Below, piece by piece: positions 27,384-36,450 of a DNA stretch of 36,450 nt. Below the pieces are notes generated by a model. That model made no database searches, was not told where the DNA came from, and worked only from the letters and a program-made list of their open reading frames with translations. How positions within the stretch are numbered: the first letter of the stretch is position 1; every line of letters starts with the position of its first letter. A program made the translations under genes and the position numbers. The stretch is from positions 1 through 36,450 of the forward strand of contig CACHKZ010000006.1 of NCBI GenBank assembly GCA_902580535.1, given 5' to 3'. The DNA comes from an uncultured Pelagibacteraceae bacterium (GTDB taxonomy: Bacteria > Pseudomonadota > Alphaproteobacteria > Pelagibacterales > Pelagibacteraceae).

Positions 27384-28967
27384 CTAATATCCTTTTGCGT
27401 ACCCATCTTTTCTAGGATCTGATCCACCTAATAGATCACCTTCGCTTCTATTAATTTTTATTGCTTGCCCTCCACCATGTGTACCATCAATATATTCTAC
27501 ATTGTGACCTACCTCTTTAAGACCATGAAAAATCTCTTTATCAACAGTTTTTTCGAGCTTATAAATATTATTAAAATGAAATGCTCTAGGAAAGCTTAAA
27601 GCTTCTTGCGGTCCCATCCCATAATCGATCATATTATTTAAAACATGAACTTGTCCGACTGGTTGATATTGACCACCCATAACACCATAGCTTAAGGTTG
27701 CGTTGTTATCTTTATCAATGACCATACCTGGAATAATAGTATGCAATGGTCTTTTTAAGCCAGCAATACAGTTAGGGTGTCCATGCTCTACTCTGAAATT
27801 TGTACCTCTATTATGCAAAAGTATTCCACTTTTATTTGTTGTAATCCCTGATCCAAAAACATAACAAACAGAATTGATTATTGATACACTATTTAAGTCT
27901 TTATCTACTACTGTTAGATAAATTGTCTCTGGGTGAGCTGGAATATTTAAGTCACCAACATCACTGCATGAATTTAGATTAATTTTATTAAAAATATCTT
28001 CAATATTTTTATCACTTAAAATTTCATCCAAATTAATATTTGCAAAACTTGGATCACCCAAACTTGTTTCTTTAACTTTATAGGCTTGTTTTGTAACTTC
28101 TGCTTCAAGATGAAATCTTTCTACGCTGTTGAATTTATAGTTTTGAATGTTAAGTCTTTCTAATAATTTCATCATAACTAATACTGTAACTCCAGGTCCA
28201 TTAGGAGGGCATTGATGAATAAAATCACCTTTATATAAAGATTTGATAGTTTCTGATCTTATTGTTTTCTGCTTAGAAAAATCTTCAAAAGTATGAACGC
28301 CTCCTAATTCATTTAAACTTTCAATTATATCTTTTGCAGTTTCACCTTCATAAAATTCTTTACTTCCTTTTTTACTAATAGCCTCAAGCGTTTCTCCCAA
28401 CGCAATATTTTTCATTAATTCATTTTCTTGATATGTACGACCATCTTTTAAAAAAATTTTTTTTGAATTCTCATTACCATTAATTTTATTTAAACTGTTA
28501 TGCCAAGCTTGCGATACTACTTTAGAAATTTTATGACCATTTTTTGCAATATCAATTGCTCCTGAAAATAATTGTTCAAAATCAAGTTTGCCAAATTCTT
28601 TATGGATAGTTTCCCAAGCATGAACTGCTCCAGGTATAGTTACCGAATGAGGACTTGTTAATCCAATTTTATCTATATTTTTTTCCTTAAAGAAATCATA
28701 ATTTAATTTTTCTGGAGCCAAACCAGATCCATTAAAAGATACTGCATCTTTATTACTCATTTTAACAATTGCAAAACAATCACCACCGATACTTGTTGCG
28801 TTAGGTTCAACAACTGATAAAACAATTGAAGCAGCTATAGAGGCATCCACTGCATTTCCTCCCATTTTAAGTATTTTTAATGCTTCTTCAGTGGCCAATG
28901 GATGAGAGGTCGCTGCCATTGCATTCGACGATCGTGCATCTTTATCTTTTGTTGATTGATTATTCAT
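27384..28967 (-). CDS. Gamma-glutamyltransferase family protein
   Basis: AATSHPLATEEALKILKMGGNAVDASIAASIVLSVVEP, Thr-nucleophile region HPETIYLTVVDKDLNSVSIINSVCYVFGSG, GGQYQPVGQVHVLNNMIDYGM. Confidence 0.93.
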   Translation of the reverse strand: MNNQSTKDKDARSSNAMAATSHPLATEEALKILKMGGNAVDASIAASIVLSVVEPNATSIGGDCFAIVKMSNKDAVSFNGSGLAPEKLNYDFFKEKNIDKIGLTSPHSVTIPGAVHAWETIHKEFGKLDFEQLFSGAIDIAKNGHKISKVVSQAWHNSLNKINGNENSKKIFLKDGRTYQENELMKNIALGETLEAISKKGSKEFYEGETAKDIIESLNELGGVHTFEDFSKQKTIRSETIKSLYKGDFIHQCPPNGPGVTVLVMMKLLERLNIQNYKFNSVERFHLEAEVTKQAYKVKETSLGDPSFANINLDEILSDKNIEDIFNKINLNSCSDVGDLNIPAHPETIYLTVVDKDLNSVSIINSVCYVFGSGITTNKSGILLHNRGTNFRVEHGHPNCIAGLKRPLHTIIPGMVIDKDNNATLSYGVMGGQYQPVGQVHVLNNMIDYGMGPQEALSFPRAFHFNNIYKLEKTVDKEIFHGLKEVGHNVEYIDGTHGGGQAIKINRSEGDLLGGSDPRKDGYAKGY

Positions 28968-28993
28968 AGTAATGATTAAGTAGAGAGATATAA

Positions 28994-30205
28994 ATGATTA
29001 GTAAAGTAAATAAAAGTATTTTAATTTTTTGTGTATTTGCCTTTGGCTTTTTTATTTCTAATTTATTAAGATCAATTACTGCCACACTCACTCCAGTTCT
29101 AACAAGTGAATTTGATTTATCAGCGGGTAACCTTGGGCTGCTAGCAGGTGGTTATTTTTTAGGATTTTCTTTAATGCAAATACCAGCAGGTTTACTTCTT
29201 GATAAGTATGGACCAAAAAAAGTCGTTGCATATCTTTTATTGATAGCTCTGATTAGTACAATTTCTTTTGCATTTGCAAAAAGTTTTACAGGATTGTTAA
29301 TTTCTAGATTTTTTATTGGTGTTGGTGTTGCAGCATGTTTAATGGGACCTTTGACTGGTTATCGTGTTTGGTTTGAAGAAAAATATCAGCAAAGAGCAAA
29401 TTCATGGATGTTGATGGTAGCAAGTTTCGGTTTTGTAATTTCAACATTACCAGTGCAAATTTTACTACCGATGATCGGCTGGAGATCTATTTTTCTTTTA
29501 ATTTCAATTTTGATTTTATTAAGTGTTATTTTAATTTTAGTTTTTACCCCATCTTGGAATAATAATCCTAAAAATACAATAACTCAGGAGAAAGGAAATC
29601 TTTCGGATGTATGGAAAAATAAATTTTTTATAAGTTTAATTCCACTATGTTTTTTAAATTACGGGGGCGTTCAAGCAGTCCAAACTTTATGGGCAGGTCC
29701 TTGGATGTTAAATGTTGCAGGTTATTCTCCACTTGATAGTGCTACAGGCTTGTTTTGGATTAATATAACAATGCTATTTGCATTTATGTTTTGGGGATAT
29801 ATTTTACCAAAATTTTCATCTTTAGGTATTGACAGCATAAAGATTGTAAAGATTGGTTTGCCAATAAGTTATGTTGTTTTATTTTCTATAATAATAATGG
29901 GCCAAAATGCAGGGGCTATAATGTTTACTCTTTATATTTTATCGTCAATTGTTTTATCTTTAACGCAACCTGCCTTAGCCTTAAGTTTTCCTCAAAATCT
30001 CGCTGGAAAATCATTAACCTCTATAAATGTATTTATTCATTCAGGAACATTTTTTGTACAATGGGGAATTGGATTATTAATTGATCTTTCTAAAAATATG
30101 GGTGCAAACACAGTCACAAGCTATAAGATTTCCTTCTCTATATTCTTACTTTTATGTATTTTTAGCTATCTGTTTTTTATTTATTTTAATAAAAATGAGA
30201 ATTAA
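28994..30205 (+). CDS. Major facilitator superfamily transporter
   Basis: About 12 hydrophobic segments; AGNLGLLAGGYFLGFSLMQIPAGLLLDKYGPKKV, SRFFIGVGVAACLMGPLTGYRVWF. Confidence 0.9.
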   Translation: MISKVNKSILIFCVFAFGFFISNLLRSITATLTPVLTSEFDLSAGNLGLLAGGYFLGFSLMQIPAGLLLDKYGPKKVVAYLLLIALISTISFAFAKSFTGLLISRFFIGVGVAACLMGPLTGYRVWFEEKYQQRANSWMLMVASFGFVISTLPVQILLPMIGWRSIFLLISILILLSVILILVFTPSWNNNPKNTITQEKGNLSDVWKNKFFISLIPLCFLNYGGVQAVQTLWAGPWMLNVAGYSPLDSATGLFWINITMLFAFMFWGYILPKFSSLGIDSIKIVKIGLPISYVVLFSIIIMGQNAGAIMFTLYILSSIVLSLTQPALALSFPQNLAGKSLTSINVFIHSGTFFVQWGIGLLIDLSKNMGANTVTSYKISFSIFLLLCIFSYLFFIYFNKNEN

Positions 30206-31007
30206 TTTTAAAATGACATTATCTAAATTTCTTTTTTTAATACCACTAATTTATATTATTATTTGTATTTTCATTTACTTTTACCAAAGAAATCTACTTT
30301 ATCATCCAGGGGAAAATAATTATTTAGATGAAGGTCCCTTAAATCACAAAATTGAAAAGATTTATATTAACTCAGAAAGTAGTTTAGTTGGTTGGCATTT
30401 TCAAAAGAACCAAAATTATAAGACCATACTTTTTTTTCATGGAAATGCTGGCAAACTTGATAATCGTATTTATAAATTAAATGAATTCTCAAAAATGAAT
30501 GTTAACTATTTGATATTTGCTTACAGGGGATTTAGTGGAAATGATGGAAATCCTTCAGAAATTGGTCTTTATGATGATGCTTTAGCAGCAAAGAAATGGC
30601 TAAATTCAAAGAAAATAGAAGATAAAAATATAATACTATATGGAGAATCGTTGGGTACAGCTATCGCACTTAACCTTGCTAAAGATTATTCGTTTAGTGG
30701 CGTGATATTGGAGTCTCCCTTTACATCTATGGAAACATTAGCAAAAAGTTATTATCCGTATTTACCGGTTAAATATTTGTTAAAAGATAAATACAATTCA
30801 ATTAGTAAATTGAACAATAACTTTGCCCCAATACTTGTCATGCACGGCATGAGAGATAAAATCGTACCATTTAAAATGGGAAAAGAAATTTTTACCAAGT
30901 TTAATGGAGAAAAATCAAGTTTTTTTGTTGAAAACGACGACCATATGATGGATTTTAATAAAAATCTTATTAATTCAATTGAGTTGTTTATTACAGATTT
31001 AAATTAA
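30195..31007 (+). CDS. Alpha/beta hydrolase (BEM46/ABHD13-like)
   Basis: LFFHGNAGKLDNR, YRGFSGNDGNPSE, LYGESLGTAIALNLA, ILESPFTSMETLA, MHGMRDKIVPF. Start taken at ATG 30195; the listed 30081 start lies inside the MFS gene. Confidence 0.9.
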   Translation: MRINFKMTLSKFLFLIPLIYIIICIFIYFYQRNLLYHPGENNYLDEGPLNHKIEKIYINSESSLVGWHFQKNQNYKTILFFHGNAGKLDNRIYKLNEFSKMNVNYLIFAYRGFSGNDGNPSEIGLYDDALAAKKWLNSKKIEDKNIILYGESLGTAIALNLAKDYSFSGVILESPFTSMETLAKSYYPYLPVKYLLKDKYNSISKLNNNFAPILVMHGMRDKIVPFKMGKEIFTKFNGEKSSFFVENDDHMMDFNKNLINSIELFITDLN

Positions 31008-31056
31008 GACACAATTCAAACAAAAATTAATCAAATTTATTTATTTTAAGTTTCAT

Positions 31057-31617
31057 ATGACAAGAATTTTATCCATAATACTTATAATTTTTATTTCAAA
31101 TATTTCTTATGCAGAAATTAGCAGTGAAACTAGAAATAAATATTTTTATATTGGAAAAATGAAAGCACATAATGATAAATTCACCTTATATTTCAAAACT
31201 AGAAACAAAGCTATTTTAGCAAGAGGAGAAGAAACAAATTATATTAATGATTATCCACAAGATTTATATATTTATAATCATTCTTCGAAAGAAGATCGCC
31301 CATTACTAACTTACGAGTGGTTTCCAAAAAAAATAAAAAAACTTGTAAAAAATTATTCCTACCCAGTTTTTCCTGAGGACTTTGCTTATTACTTAATGAA
31401 GGACAATAATACTCTCATTCTAGTTAGTGGTAAAAAAAATTTTCATCAAAACTTAGAATATAATATTGAAACTAAAAATTTAAAAAAATTTTCTAGTAAT
31501 GGTAAACTAAATTTTATCATTTCAAGCTATGCAGAAATTTGTGGATACAAAACAAATAAGAATAATTTTGAATGTTCCATAGAAAAACCTTTAATTTCTA
31601 AAAATTTAATTAATTAA
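31057..31617 (+). CDS. Hypothetical secreted protein
   Basis: N-terminal signal peptide MTRILSIILIIFISNISYAE; no family recognised. Confidence 0.65.
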   Translation: MTRILSIILIIFISNISYAEISSETRNKYFYIGKMKAHNDKFTLYFKTRNKAILARGEETNYINDYPQDLYIYNHSSKEDRPLLTYEWFPKKIKKLVKNYSYPVFPEDFAYYLMKDNNTLILVSGKKNFHQNLEYNIETKNLKKFSSNGKLNFIISSYAEICGYKTNKNNFECSIEKPLISKNLIN

Positions 31618-32527
31618 ATTGGGTAAATGCATCTGCAAATTGTTCTGCATTAAAAATTTGTAAATCATCTTCTTTTTCTCCAAGGCCAAGACCCAAAATT
31701 GGAACTTTATATTTTTTTGAAATTGCAATTAGTACCCCACCTTTTGCCGTCCCATCAAGTTTTGTCATAATTAAACCTGTAATTTTTATAATTTTATTAA
31801 ATTCTTCAAGTTGATTTATTATATTTTGTCCTGATGTTGCATCTAAGACCAAAATAACATCATGAGGAGCAGTTTCATCAGTTTTTTTTATTACATTTGC
31901 TATTTTTTTAAATTCATCCATCAAATTTTTCTTATTTTGCAGTCTTCCTGCGGTATCAATCAATACACGTTTAATATTGTTGTTTTTAGCGTATTCTATC
32001 GATTTATATGCCACAGATGCTGGGTCAGAACCAGGATCAGATTTTACTAATGGGACACCAACTTTGCCAGACCAAGCCTCAAGTTGTTCTATAGCAGCTG
32101 CTCTAAAAGTATCACAAGCAGAAAATAATACCTCAGATCCATTATCTTTAAAAATTTTTCCTATTTTTCCAATCGTTGTTGTCTTTCCAACTCCATTAAC
32201 ACCAGATACTAGAGTAATATTTAACTTTTCTTTTTTTTCAAAAAAATCTTTTCTCTCTAATGGCGTCATCAGCTCAAGAATATAATTCTTTAATATTAAA
32301 TTAATTTCATCAACAGTTTCGTTGTTTGGGTCAATCTTCTTCTCAGCAATTATACTTTTAATTTCAGATGCAGCATCAATACCAACATCTGAACTTATTA
32401 AAAATTCCTCGATTTTATTTAATGTTTCGTCATCTATTTCTTTTTTAACAATTATCTCCCTAAGACCAGACTTAATATTCTCTGCACTTTTTTTAAAACC
32501 AAATTTAAACTTTTCAAAAATTCCCAT
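31610..32527 (-). CDS. ftsY: Signal recognition particle receptor FtsY (NG domains only)
   Basis: VSGVNGVGKTTTIGKIGKIF, ACDTFRAAAIEQLEAW, DTAGRLQNKKNLM, TKLDGTAKGGVLIAI, LGLGEKEDDLQIFNAEQF. Confidence 0.97.
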   Translation of the reverse strand: MGIFEKFKFGFKKSAENIKSGLREIIVKKEIDDETLNKIEEFLISSDVGIDAASEIKSIIAEKKIDPNNETVDEINLILKNYILELMTPLERKDFFEKKEKLNITLVSGVNGVGKTTTIGKIGKIFKDNGSEVLFSACDTFRAAAIEQLEAWSGKVGVPLVKSDPGSDPASVAYKSIEYAKNNNIKRVLIDTAGRLQNKKNLMDEFKKIANVIKKTDETAPHDVILVLDATSGQNIINQLEEFNKIIKITGLIMTKLDGTAKGGVLIAISKKYKVPILGLGLGEKEDDLQIFNAEQFADAFTQFN

Positions 32528-33351
32528 TATATATTTATTTTAATTTCTTTTATCTCTGAGACTGGTCCCCTCATATGAATTTTTTTGTCTTGATCAATAT
32601 TAATTATTAATTTGCCTAAGCTAAATTCAATTTCTGTGGATGAATTTTCTAATTTTTCTAAATTTGCTGCAACTGCTGTTGCACATGCCGCTGTACCACA
32701 TGCTTTGGTCAACCCCGCTCCTCTTTCCCAAACCTTAACTTTATAATGATTGTTTCTAATTTTGTTTGCAAGTGTAAAATTACATTTCTCTGGGAACAAA
32801 TTGTTATTTTCAACTATTGGACCAATTTTTTTTAAATCAAAATCATCAATGTTGTCAACGAAAAAAATCACATGAGGATTTCCAACGTTAACAGCTATAC
32901 CTCCTTTTGAACTTGAATTATTTTTATCACTAATTTCAATACCTAAATTTTTGGTATCAAGATTTTCAGACATTGGAATATCTCTCCAATGAGTTTTTGG
33001 TACTCCTATAATTGTTTCAACTTCACTATTCTCAAGTATTTTTGATTTTAAATGATTGGATCCTACAAACAGATCTACAACCTTTTTGTCTGTTTCTTTA
33101 AAAATTAAAAATGCTACACATCTTGTACCATTTCCACATGCGCCTGAAATACTTCCATCAGAATTATAAAATTCCATTTCAGCATCACCTTTATTACATT
33201 TGTTTATAAATATTAGTTGATCACAACCAATAAATTTTCGATCACAAATTCTAATTATTTGATCCCTTGTTAATTCGACATTATTTGACCTATTATCAAT
33301 AATTACAAAATCATTCCCAAGGCCATCCATTTTAAAAGCTTTAAATTCCAT
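32527..33351 (-). CDS. dapF: Diaminopimelate epimerase
   Basis: FKMDGLGNDFVIIDNR, ACGNGTRCVAFL, NVGNPHVIFFVD, WERGAGLTKACGTAACATAVAA. Confidence 0.97.
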   Translation of the reverse strand: MEFKAFKMDGLGNDFVIIDNRSNNVELTRDQIIRICDRKFIGCDQLIFINKCNKGDAEMEFYNSDGSISGACGNGTRCVAFLIFKETDKKVVDLFVGSNHLKSKILENSEVETIIGVPKTHWRDIPMSENLDTKNLGIEISDKNNSSSKGGIAVNVGNPHVIFFVDNIDDFDLKKIGPIVENNNLFPEKCNFTLANKIRNNHYKVKVWERGAGLTKACGTAACATAVAANLEKLENSSTEIEFSLGKLIINIDQDKKIHMRGPVSEIKEIKINI

Positions 33352-33404
33352 ATACTTCAGTATTTAACTTATTTATTGACATTTTGAACCTCTATTATAG
33401 TTTA

Positions 33405-33505
33405 TCGCCGTTTCCGCAAAATACAGCAATTTGCGGTGTCTTTGGTAACAAAGAGATCGACACCAGTCAGCGAGAGTTCGCCCACTGGTGCGATACGTGC
33501 TGGAT
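33405..33505 (+). ncRNA. Candidate cis-regulatory structured leader RNA upstream of ffh
   Basis: Locally GC-rich block with ccgcaaa-N9-tttgcgg (33414-33436), ggtgtc...gacacc (33435-33464, with inner tttg-gtaa-caaa) and caccagt...actggtg (33461-33490, with inner gcga-gagt-tcgc). Confidence 0.65.
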
Positions 33506-33511
33506 GGAATT

Positions 33512-34870
33512 ATGTTTGAAAACTTAACAAATAAATTTGAAGAAATATTTTCTTCGTTAAAAAAAGCCCCTTCACTTGATGAAAAGCAAGTAGATGAAGG
33601 TTTAAGAGAAATTAGGCTTGCACTTTTAGAGGCGGATGTATCTTTAGAAGTTGTAAAAGAATTTATAAACAGAGTTAAACCTAAAGCTCTAGGTCAGGAA
33701 ATTATCAGATCAACTTCACCTGGACAGATGGTAGTTAAAGTTGTTAACGATGAGTTAATTTCCTTTCTGGGGGATAAAAATTCTGATATTGAATTAAATG
33801 CAGTTCCACCTGTTCCAATAATGTTAGTTGGACTACAGGGATCTGGAAAAACAACTACGACAGCTAAACTTGCAAGATTTTTAGAGACTAGTAAAAAGAA
33901 AAAAGTGATGATGGCGAGTCTAGATGTTTACAGACCTGCTGCACAAGAGCAATTAAAACTTCTTGGTGAACAAAACAATATAATCACACTTCCAATTATT
34001 AAAGATCAGTTACCTGCAGATATTTGTAGAAGAGCAATTAGTGCAGCTAATCTTAATGGAGCAGATGTAATTTTATTTGATACAGCTGGTAGAACACAAA
34101 TTGATTTGCAAATGATGAGTGAGATCAAACAAATTGAAGGCATTATAAATCCATCAGAGACAATACTTGTTGCAGACTCTCTTACAGGTCAAGTTGCTGC
34201 AAATGTAGCAAAAGAATTTAAAAGTACAGTAAATCTTACAGGTATCATTCTTACAAGATCAGATGGTGATGGTAGAGGCGGGGCAGCACTTAGCATGAAG
34301 TATGTTGCAGATGTACCTATTAAGTTTTTAGGGGTTGGTGAAAAGATAGAAAATTTTGAAGTTTTCCATCCAGATAGAATTGCAAATCGAATTTTGGGTA
34401 TGGGAGATATTGTTTCTTTAGTAGAAAAAGCTGCTGAAGATCTTGATGAAGAAAAATTGAAAAAAACAGAGGAAAAACTTAAAAAAGGTCAGTTTTCTTT
34501 AGAGGATTATCTTACGCAATTAAGACAGATGAAAAAAATGGGTGGTATTGAAGGTATAATGTCTTTTTTACCTGGTGTTTCAAAAGTTAAATCTCAAATG
34601 GATCAAGCTGGAGTTGATGAAAAGATAATTACCCAAAATGAGGCTGTAATATTATCAATGACTAAAAAAGAACGAGAAAATCCAAAGATAATAGATGGTT
34701 CCAGAAAAAAAAGAATTGCTAATGGCTCAGGTACAGATGTGGCCACTATCAATAAATTGCTTAAGCAATTTAAAATGATGTCAGAGATGATGAAAAAAAT
34801 GTCAAAAGGAAATATGAAAGGGATGGCGGATAAAGGCATACCTCCAGAACTTTTTAATCAATTAAAATAA
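33512..34870 (+). CDS. ffh: Signal recognition particle protein Ffh
   Basis: MFENLTNKFEEIFSSLK, VGLQGSGKTTTTAKLA, DVYRPAAQEQL, DTAGRTQID, TRSDGDGRGGAALS, Met-rich M domain. Start set at ATG 33512 because the GTG at 33488 lies in the leader hairpin. Confidence 0.97.
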   Translation: MFENLTNKFEEIFSSLKKAPSLDEKQVDEGLREIRLALLEADVSLEVVKEFINRVKPKALGQEIIRSTSPGQMVVKVVNDELISFLGDKNSDIELNAVPPVPIMLVGLQGSGKTTTTAKLARFLETSKKKKVMMASLDVYRPAAQEQLKLLGEQNNIITLPIIKDQLPADICRRAISAANLNGADVILFDTAGRTQIDLQMMSEIKQIEGIINPSETILVADSLTGQVAANVAKEFKSTVNLTGIILTRSDGDGRGGAALSMKYVADVPIKFLGVGEKIENFEVFHPDRIANRILGMGDIVSLVEKAAEDLDEEKLKKTEEKLKKGQFSLEDYLTQLRQMKKMGGIEGIMSFLPGVSKVKSQMDQAGVDEKIITQNEAVILSMTKKERENPKIIDGSRKKRIANGSGTDVATINKLLKQFKMMSEMMKKMSKGNMKGMADKGIPPELFNQLK

Positions 34871-34882
34871 ATAGGAGAAAAA

Positions 34883-35296
34883 ATGTTAAAAATGCGTTTA
34901 TCAATGGGAGGTACTAAGAAGAGACCAGTATATAAAATAGTAGTTGCTGATAGCAGGTTTCCAAGAGATGGAAGATTTATTGAAAAATTAGGTTTTTTTA
35001 ATCCCCTAATTCCAAAAGAAAAAAAAGAGAGAATGGGTTTAGATGTTGAAAGAGTTAAGTATTGGTTAGGTCAAGGTGCTCAACCAACTACTAGAGTTGC
35101 AAGATTGTTGGGAGAAAATGAAATAATGCCAATGCCAGCAAAAGGCAATAATCCTCAAAAAGCAATTCCAAAAAAAGATAGAAAAAAAACCGAAGAGGGT
35201 GGTGAAGCTAAAGCAGAAGCTCCAAAAGAAGAGGCTAAAGCAGAAGCTCCAAAAGAAGAGGCTAAAGCAGAAGCTCCAAAAGAAGAGGCTAAATAA
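34883..35296 (+). CDS. rpsP: Ribosomal protein S16 with Ala/Lys/Glu-rich repeat tail
   Basis: [41 protein letters not shown], then a C-terminal (EAKAEAPKE)n tail. Confidence 0.97.
   Translation: MLKMRLSMGGTKKRPVYKIVVADSRFPRDGRFIEKLGFFNPLIPKEKKERMGLDVERVKYWLGQGAQPTTRVARLLGENEIMPMPAKGNNPQKAIPKKDRKKTEEGGEAKAEAPKEEAKAEAPKEEAKAEAPKEEAK
35207..35287 (+). repeat. Three perfect 27-bp in-frame tandem repeats in the rpsP 3' end
   Basis: gctaaagcagaagctccaaaagaagag x3 (35207-35233, 35234-35260, 35261-35287), encoding AKAEAPKEE. Confidence 0.95.
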
Positions 35297-35301
35297 AATA
35301 A

Positions 35302-35985
35302 ATGTTTTTATCTAGAGTTTTTACTTTGTATCCAGATTATTTTCCTGGTTATCTCGATAAAGGTCTTTTTGGTAAGTCTAAGGGAAAAGAATGGAATTTA
35401 GAAATTATAAATATAAGAGATTATGCTTTGGATAAACATAAAACTGTTGATGACACTCCATATGGCGGTGGAAATGGAATGATAATGAAAGCAGATGTTT
35501 TGGCAAGTTCATTAGATGCGAATGTTAAAAGTGGAGAAAAAACTATTTATTTGAGTCCTAGAGGGAAAGTATTTAACTCAAAACTTGCAAGAGAATTTTC
35601 TAATGAAAATTCAATAAATTTAATTTGTGGTCACTTCGAAGGTGTAGATGAAAGGATACTAGAAAGCAGAAATATTGAGGAAATTAGTATTGGTGATTTT
35701 ATATTGTCAGGAGGTGAAGTTGCTGCTTTTGTCGTGATTGACTCTATTCTTAGATTTATTCCAGGAATTTTAGGCAATCTAAATTCATCAAGAGATGAAA
35801 GTTTTGAAAATGGTCTTCTTGAGTATCCTCAATTTACAAAACCCCAAATTTGGGAGGAAAAAAAGGTCCCAAATGTACTAATTTCAGGCGATCACGCCAA
35901 AATTAAAGACTGGCGTTTATCTCAATCTGAGGCTATAACACGCGACCGAAGACCAGATTTATGGCAAAAATATAAGAAAAATTGA
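35302..35985 (+). CDS. trmD: tRNA (guanine-N1)-methyltransferase
   Basis: [74 protein letters not shown]. Confidence 0.97.
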   Translation: MFLSRVFTLYPDYFPGYLDKGLFGKSKGKEWNLEIINIRDYALDKHKTVDDTPYGGGNGMIMKADVLASSLDANVKSGEKTIYLSPRGKVFNSKLAREFSNENSINLICGHFEGVDERILESRNIEEISIGDFILSGGEVAAFVVIDSILRFIPGILGNLNSSRDESFENGLLEYPQFTKPQIWEEKKVPNVLISGDHAKIKDWRLSQSEAITRDRRPDLWQKYKKN

Positions 35986-35986
35986 A

Positions 35987-36450
35987 ATGAAAAATATAGA
36001 AGAAATTAACAGATCAAACTTAAACAAAATCATTGCAGAGAGAAAACATCCTGACTTTTTTCCAGGGGACATAGTTAAAGTTGGGGTAAGAATAACCGAG
36101 GGTAAAAGAGACAGAATTCAATATTTTGAAGGTGTCTGTATTGCAAAAAAAAGTAGAGATATAAACTCTTCATTTACAGTTAGAAAAATTTCATTTGGAG
36201 AAGGAGTGGAGAGGACTTTTGCATTGTACAGTCCAATTGTTGATACAATTAAAGTTGTTAGATCAGGTAAAGTAAGAAGAGCAAAACTATACTACTTAAG
36301 AGATAGAACAGGTAAATCTGCAAGAATAGCTGAAAAAATTAAGAAAACAATTGGTATTGATTTAGAAACTAAAATTAATGAAGTCACTGAAGAGAATGTA
36401 ATGCCTTCTACAGAGCCTCAAACCGAAGCTCCAAAAGAAAAAGCTAAAGC
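35987..36450 (+). CDS. rplS: Ribosomal protein L19, 3' truncated by window edge
   Basis: Open from ATG 35987 to the edge: [55 protein letters not shown]...[21 protein letters not shown]...EAPKEKAKA. Not in the supplied ORF track. Confidence 0.96.
   Translation, partial: MKNIEEINRSNLNKIIAERKHPDFFPGDIVKVGVRITEGKRDRIQYFEGVCIAKKSRDINSSFTVRKISFGEGVERTFALYSPIVDTIKVVRSGKVRRAKLYYLRDRTGKSARIAEKIKKTIGIDLETKINEVTEENVMPSTEPQTEAPKEKAK

Noticed and set aside
30081-30194. Upstream extension of the alpha/beta hydrolase ORF
   Set aside because: Lies out of frame within the MFS coding region; ATG 30195 gives a normal N-terminal hydrophobic anchor.
31862-32543. Three forward ORFs (62, 102 and 73 aa) opposite ftsY
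   Set aside because: Antisense shadows of the conserved FtsY GTPase sequence.
33405-33505. SRP RNA (ffs) interpretation of the structured region before ffh
   Set aside because: Lacks the conserved GGAAGG...AGCAG SRP tetraloop/asymmetric loop signature and directly abuts the ffh start, so a cis leader is more likely.
33488-33511. GTG start for ffh at 33488
   Set aside because: Falls in the 3' arm of a perfect hairpin; ATG 33512 gives the usual MFENLT Ffh N-terminus.
35207-35287. CRISPR-like repeat array
   Set aside because: Three contiguous 27-bp units without spacers, in-frame within rpsP; a coding tandem repeat.

Overview
The window is a compact, very AT-rich alphaproteobacterial segment. 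Its gene content and style look like SAR11/Pelagibacterales; this is inferred from gene families and base composition, with no database search. It is almost entirely coding, with gaps near zero and some convergent stops that overlap. Left part (0-9.1 kb): 5'-truncated MscS channel, YggT, FolD, an MBL-fold hydrolase, a photolyase-like FAD protein, ArgG, IalB-like protein, aldo/keto reductase, Bax-inhibitor-1, DUF2794, YciB and HspQ. Then a cytochrome c maturation run (ccmC-D-E-F-G-H) and a PagL-like protein. Next is a 2-hydroxyacid/2-oxoacid block: two tandem FMN L-lactate-dehydrogenase-like paralogs, an aminotransferase, a GlcD/Dld-like FAD oxidase, a D-2-hydroxyacid dehydrogenase and a TRAP transporter (P, Q, M). 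A reverse-strand PanE-like / acyl-CoA synthetase / gamma-glutamyltransferase group follows, with a divergent MFS transporter. The right part holds ftsY and dapF (reverse), then ffh-rpsP-trmD-rplS. The observations I rate highest are: (i) a GC-rich, multi-hairpin leader before ffh whose helices share strands; (ii) a three-way-junction-like inverted repeat before the TRAP binding-protein gene, plus a strong terminator just after that gene; (iii) a photolyase-family protein with the FAD domain N-terminal and an alpha/beta-like domain C-terminal, a possible circular permutation; (iv) near-identical AKAEAPKE tails on ribosomal proteins S16 and L19; (v) a ~320-aa charged C-terminal extension on the TRAP large permease; (vi) tandem LldD paralogs with different FMN-site substitutions. 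I saw no tRNA, rRNA, CRISPR or mobile element.
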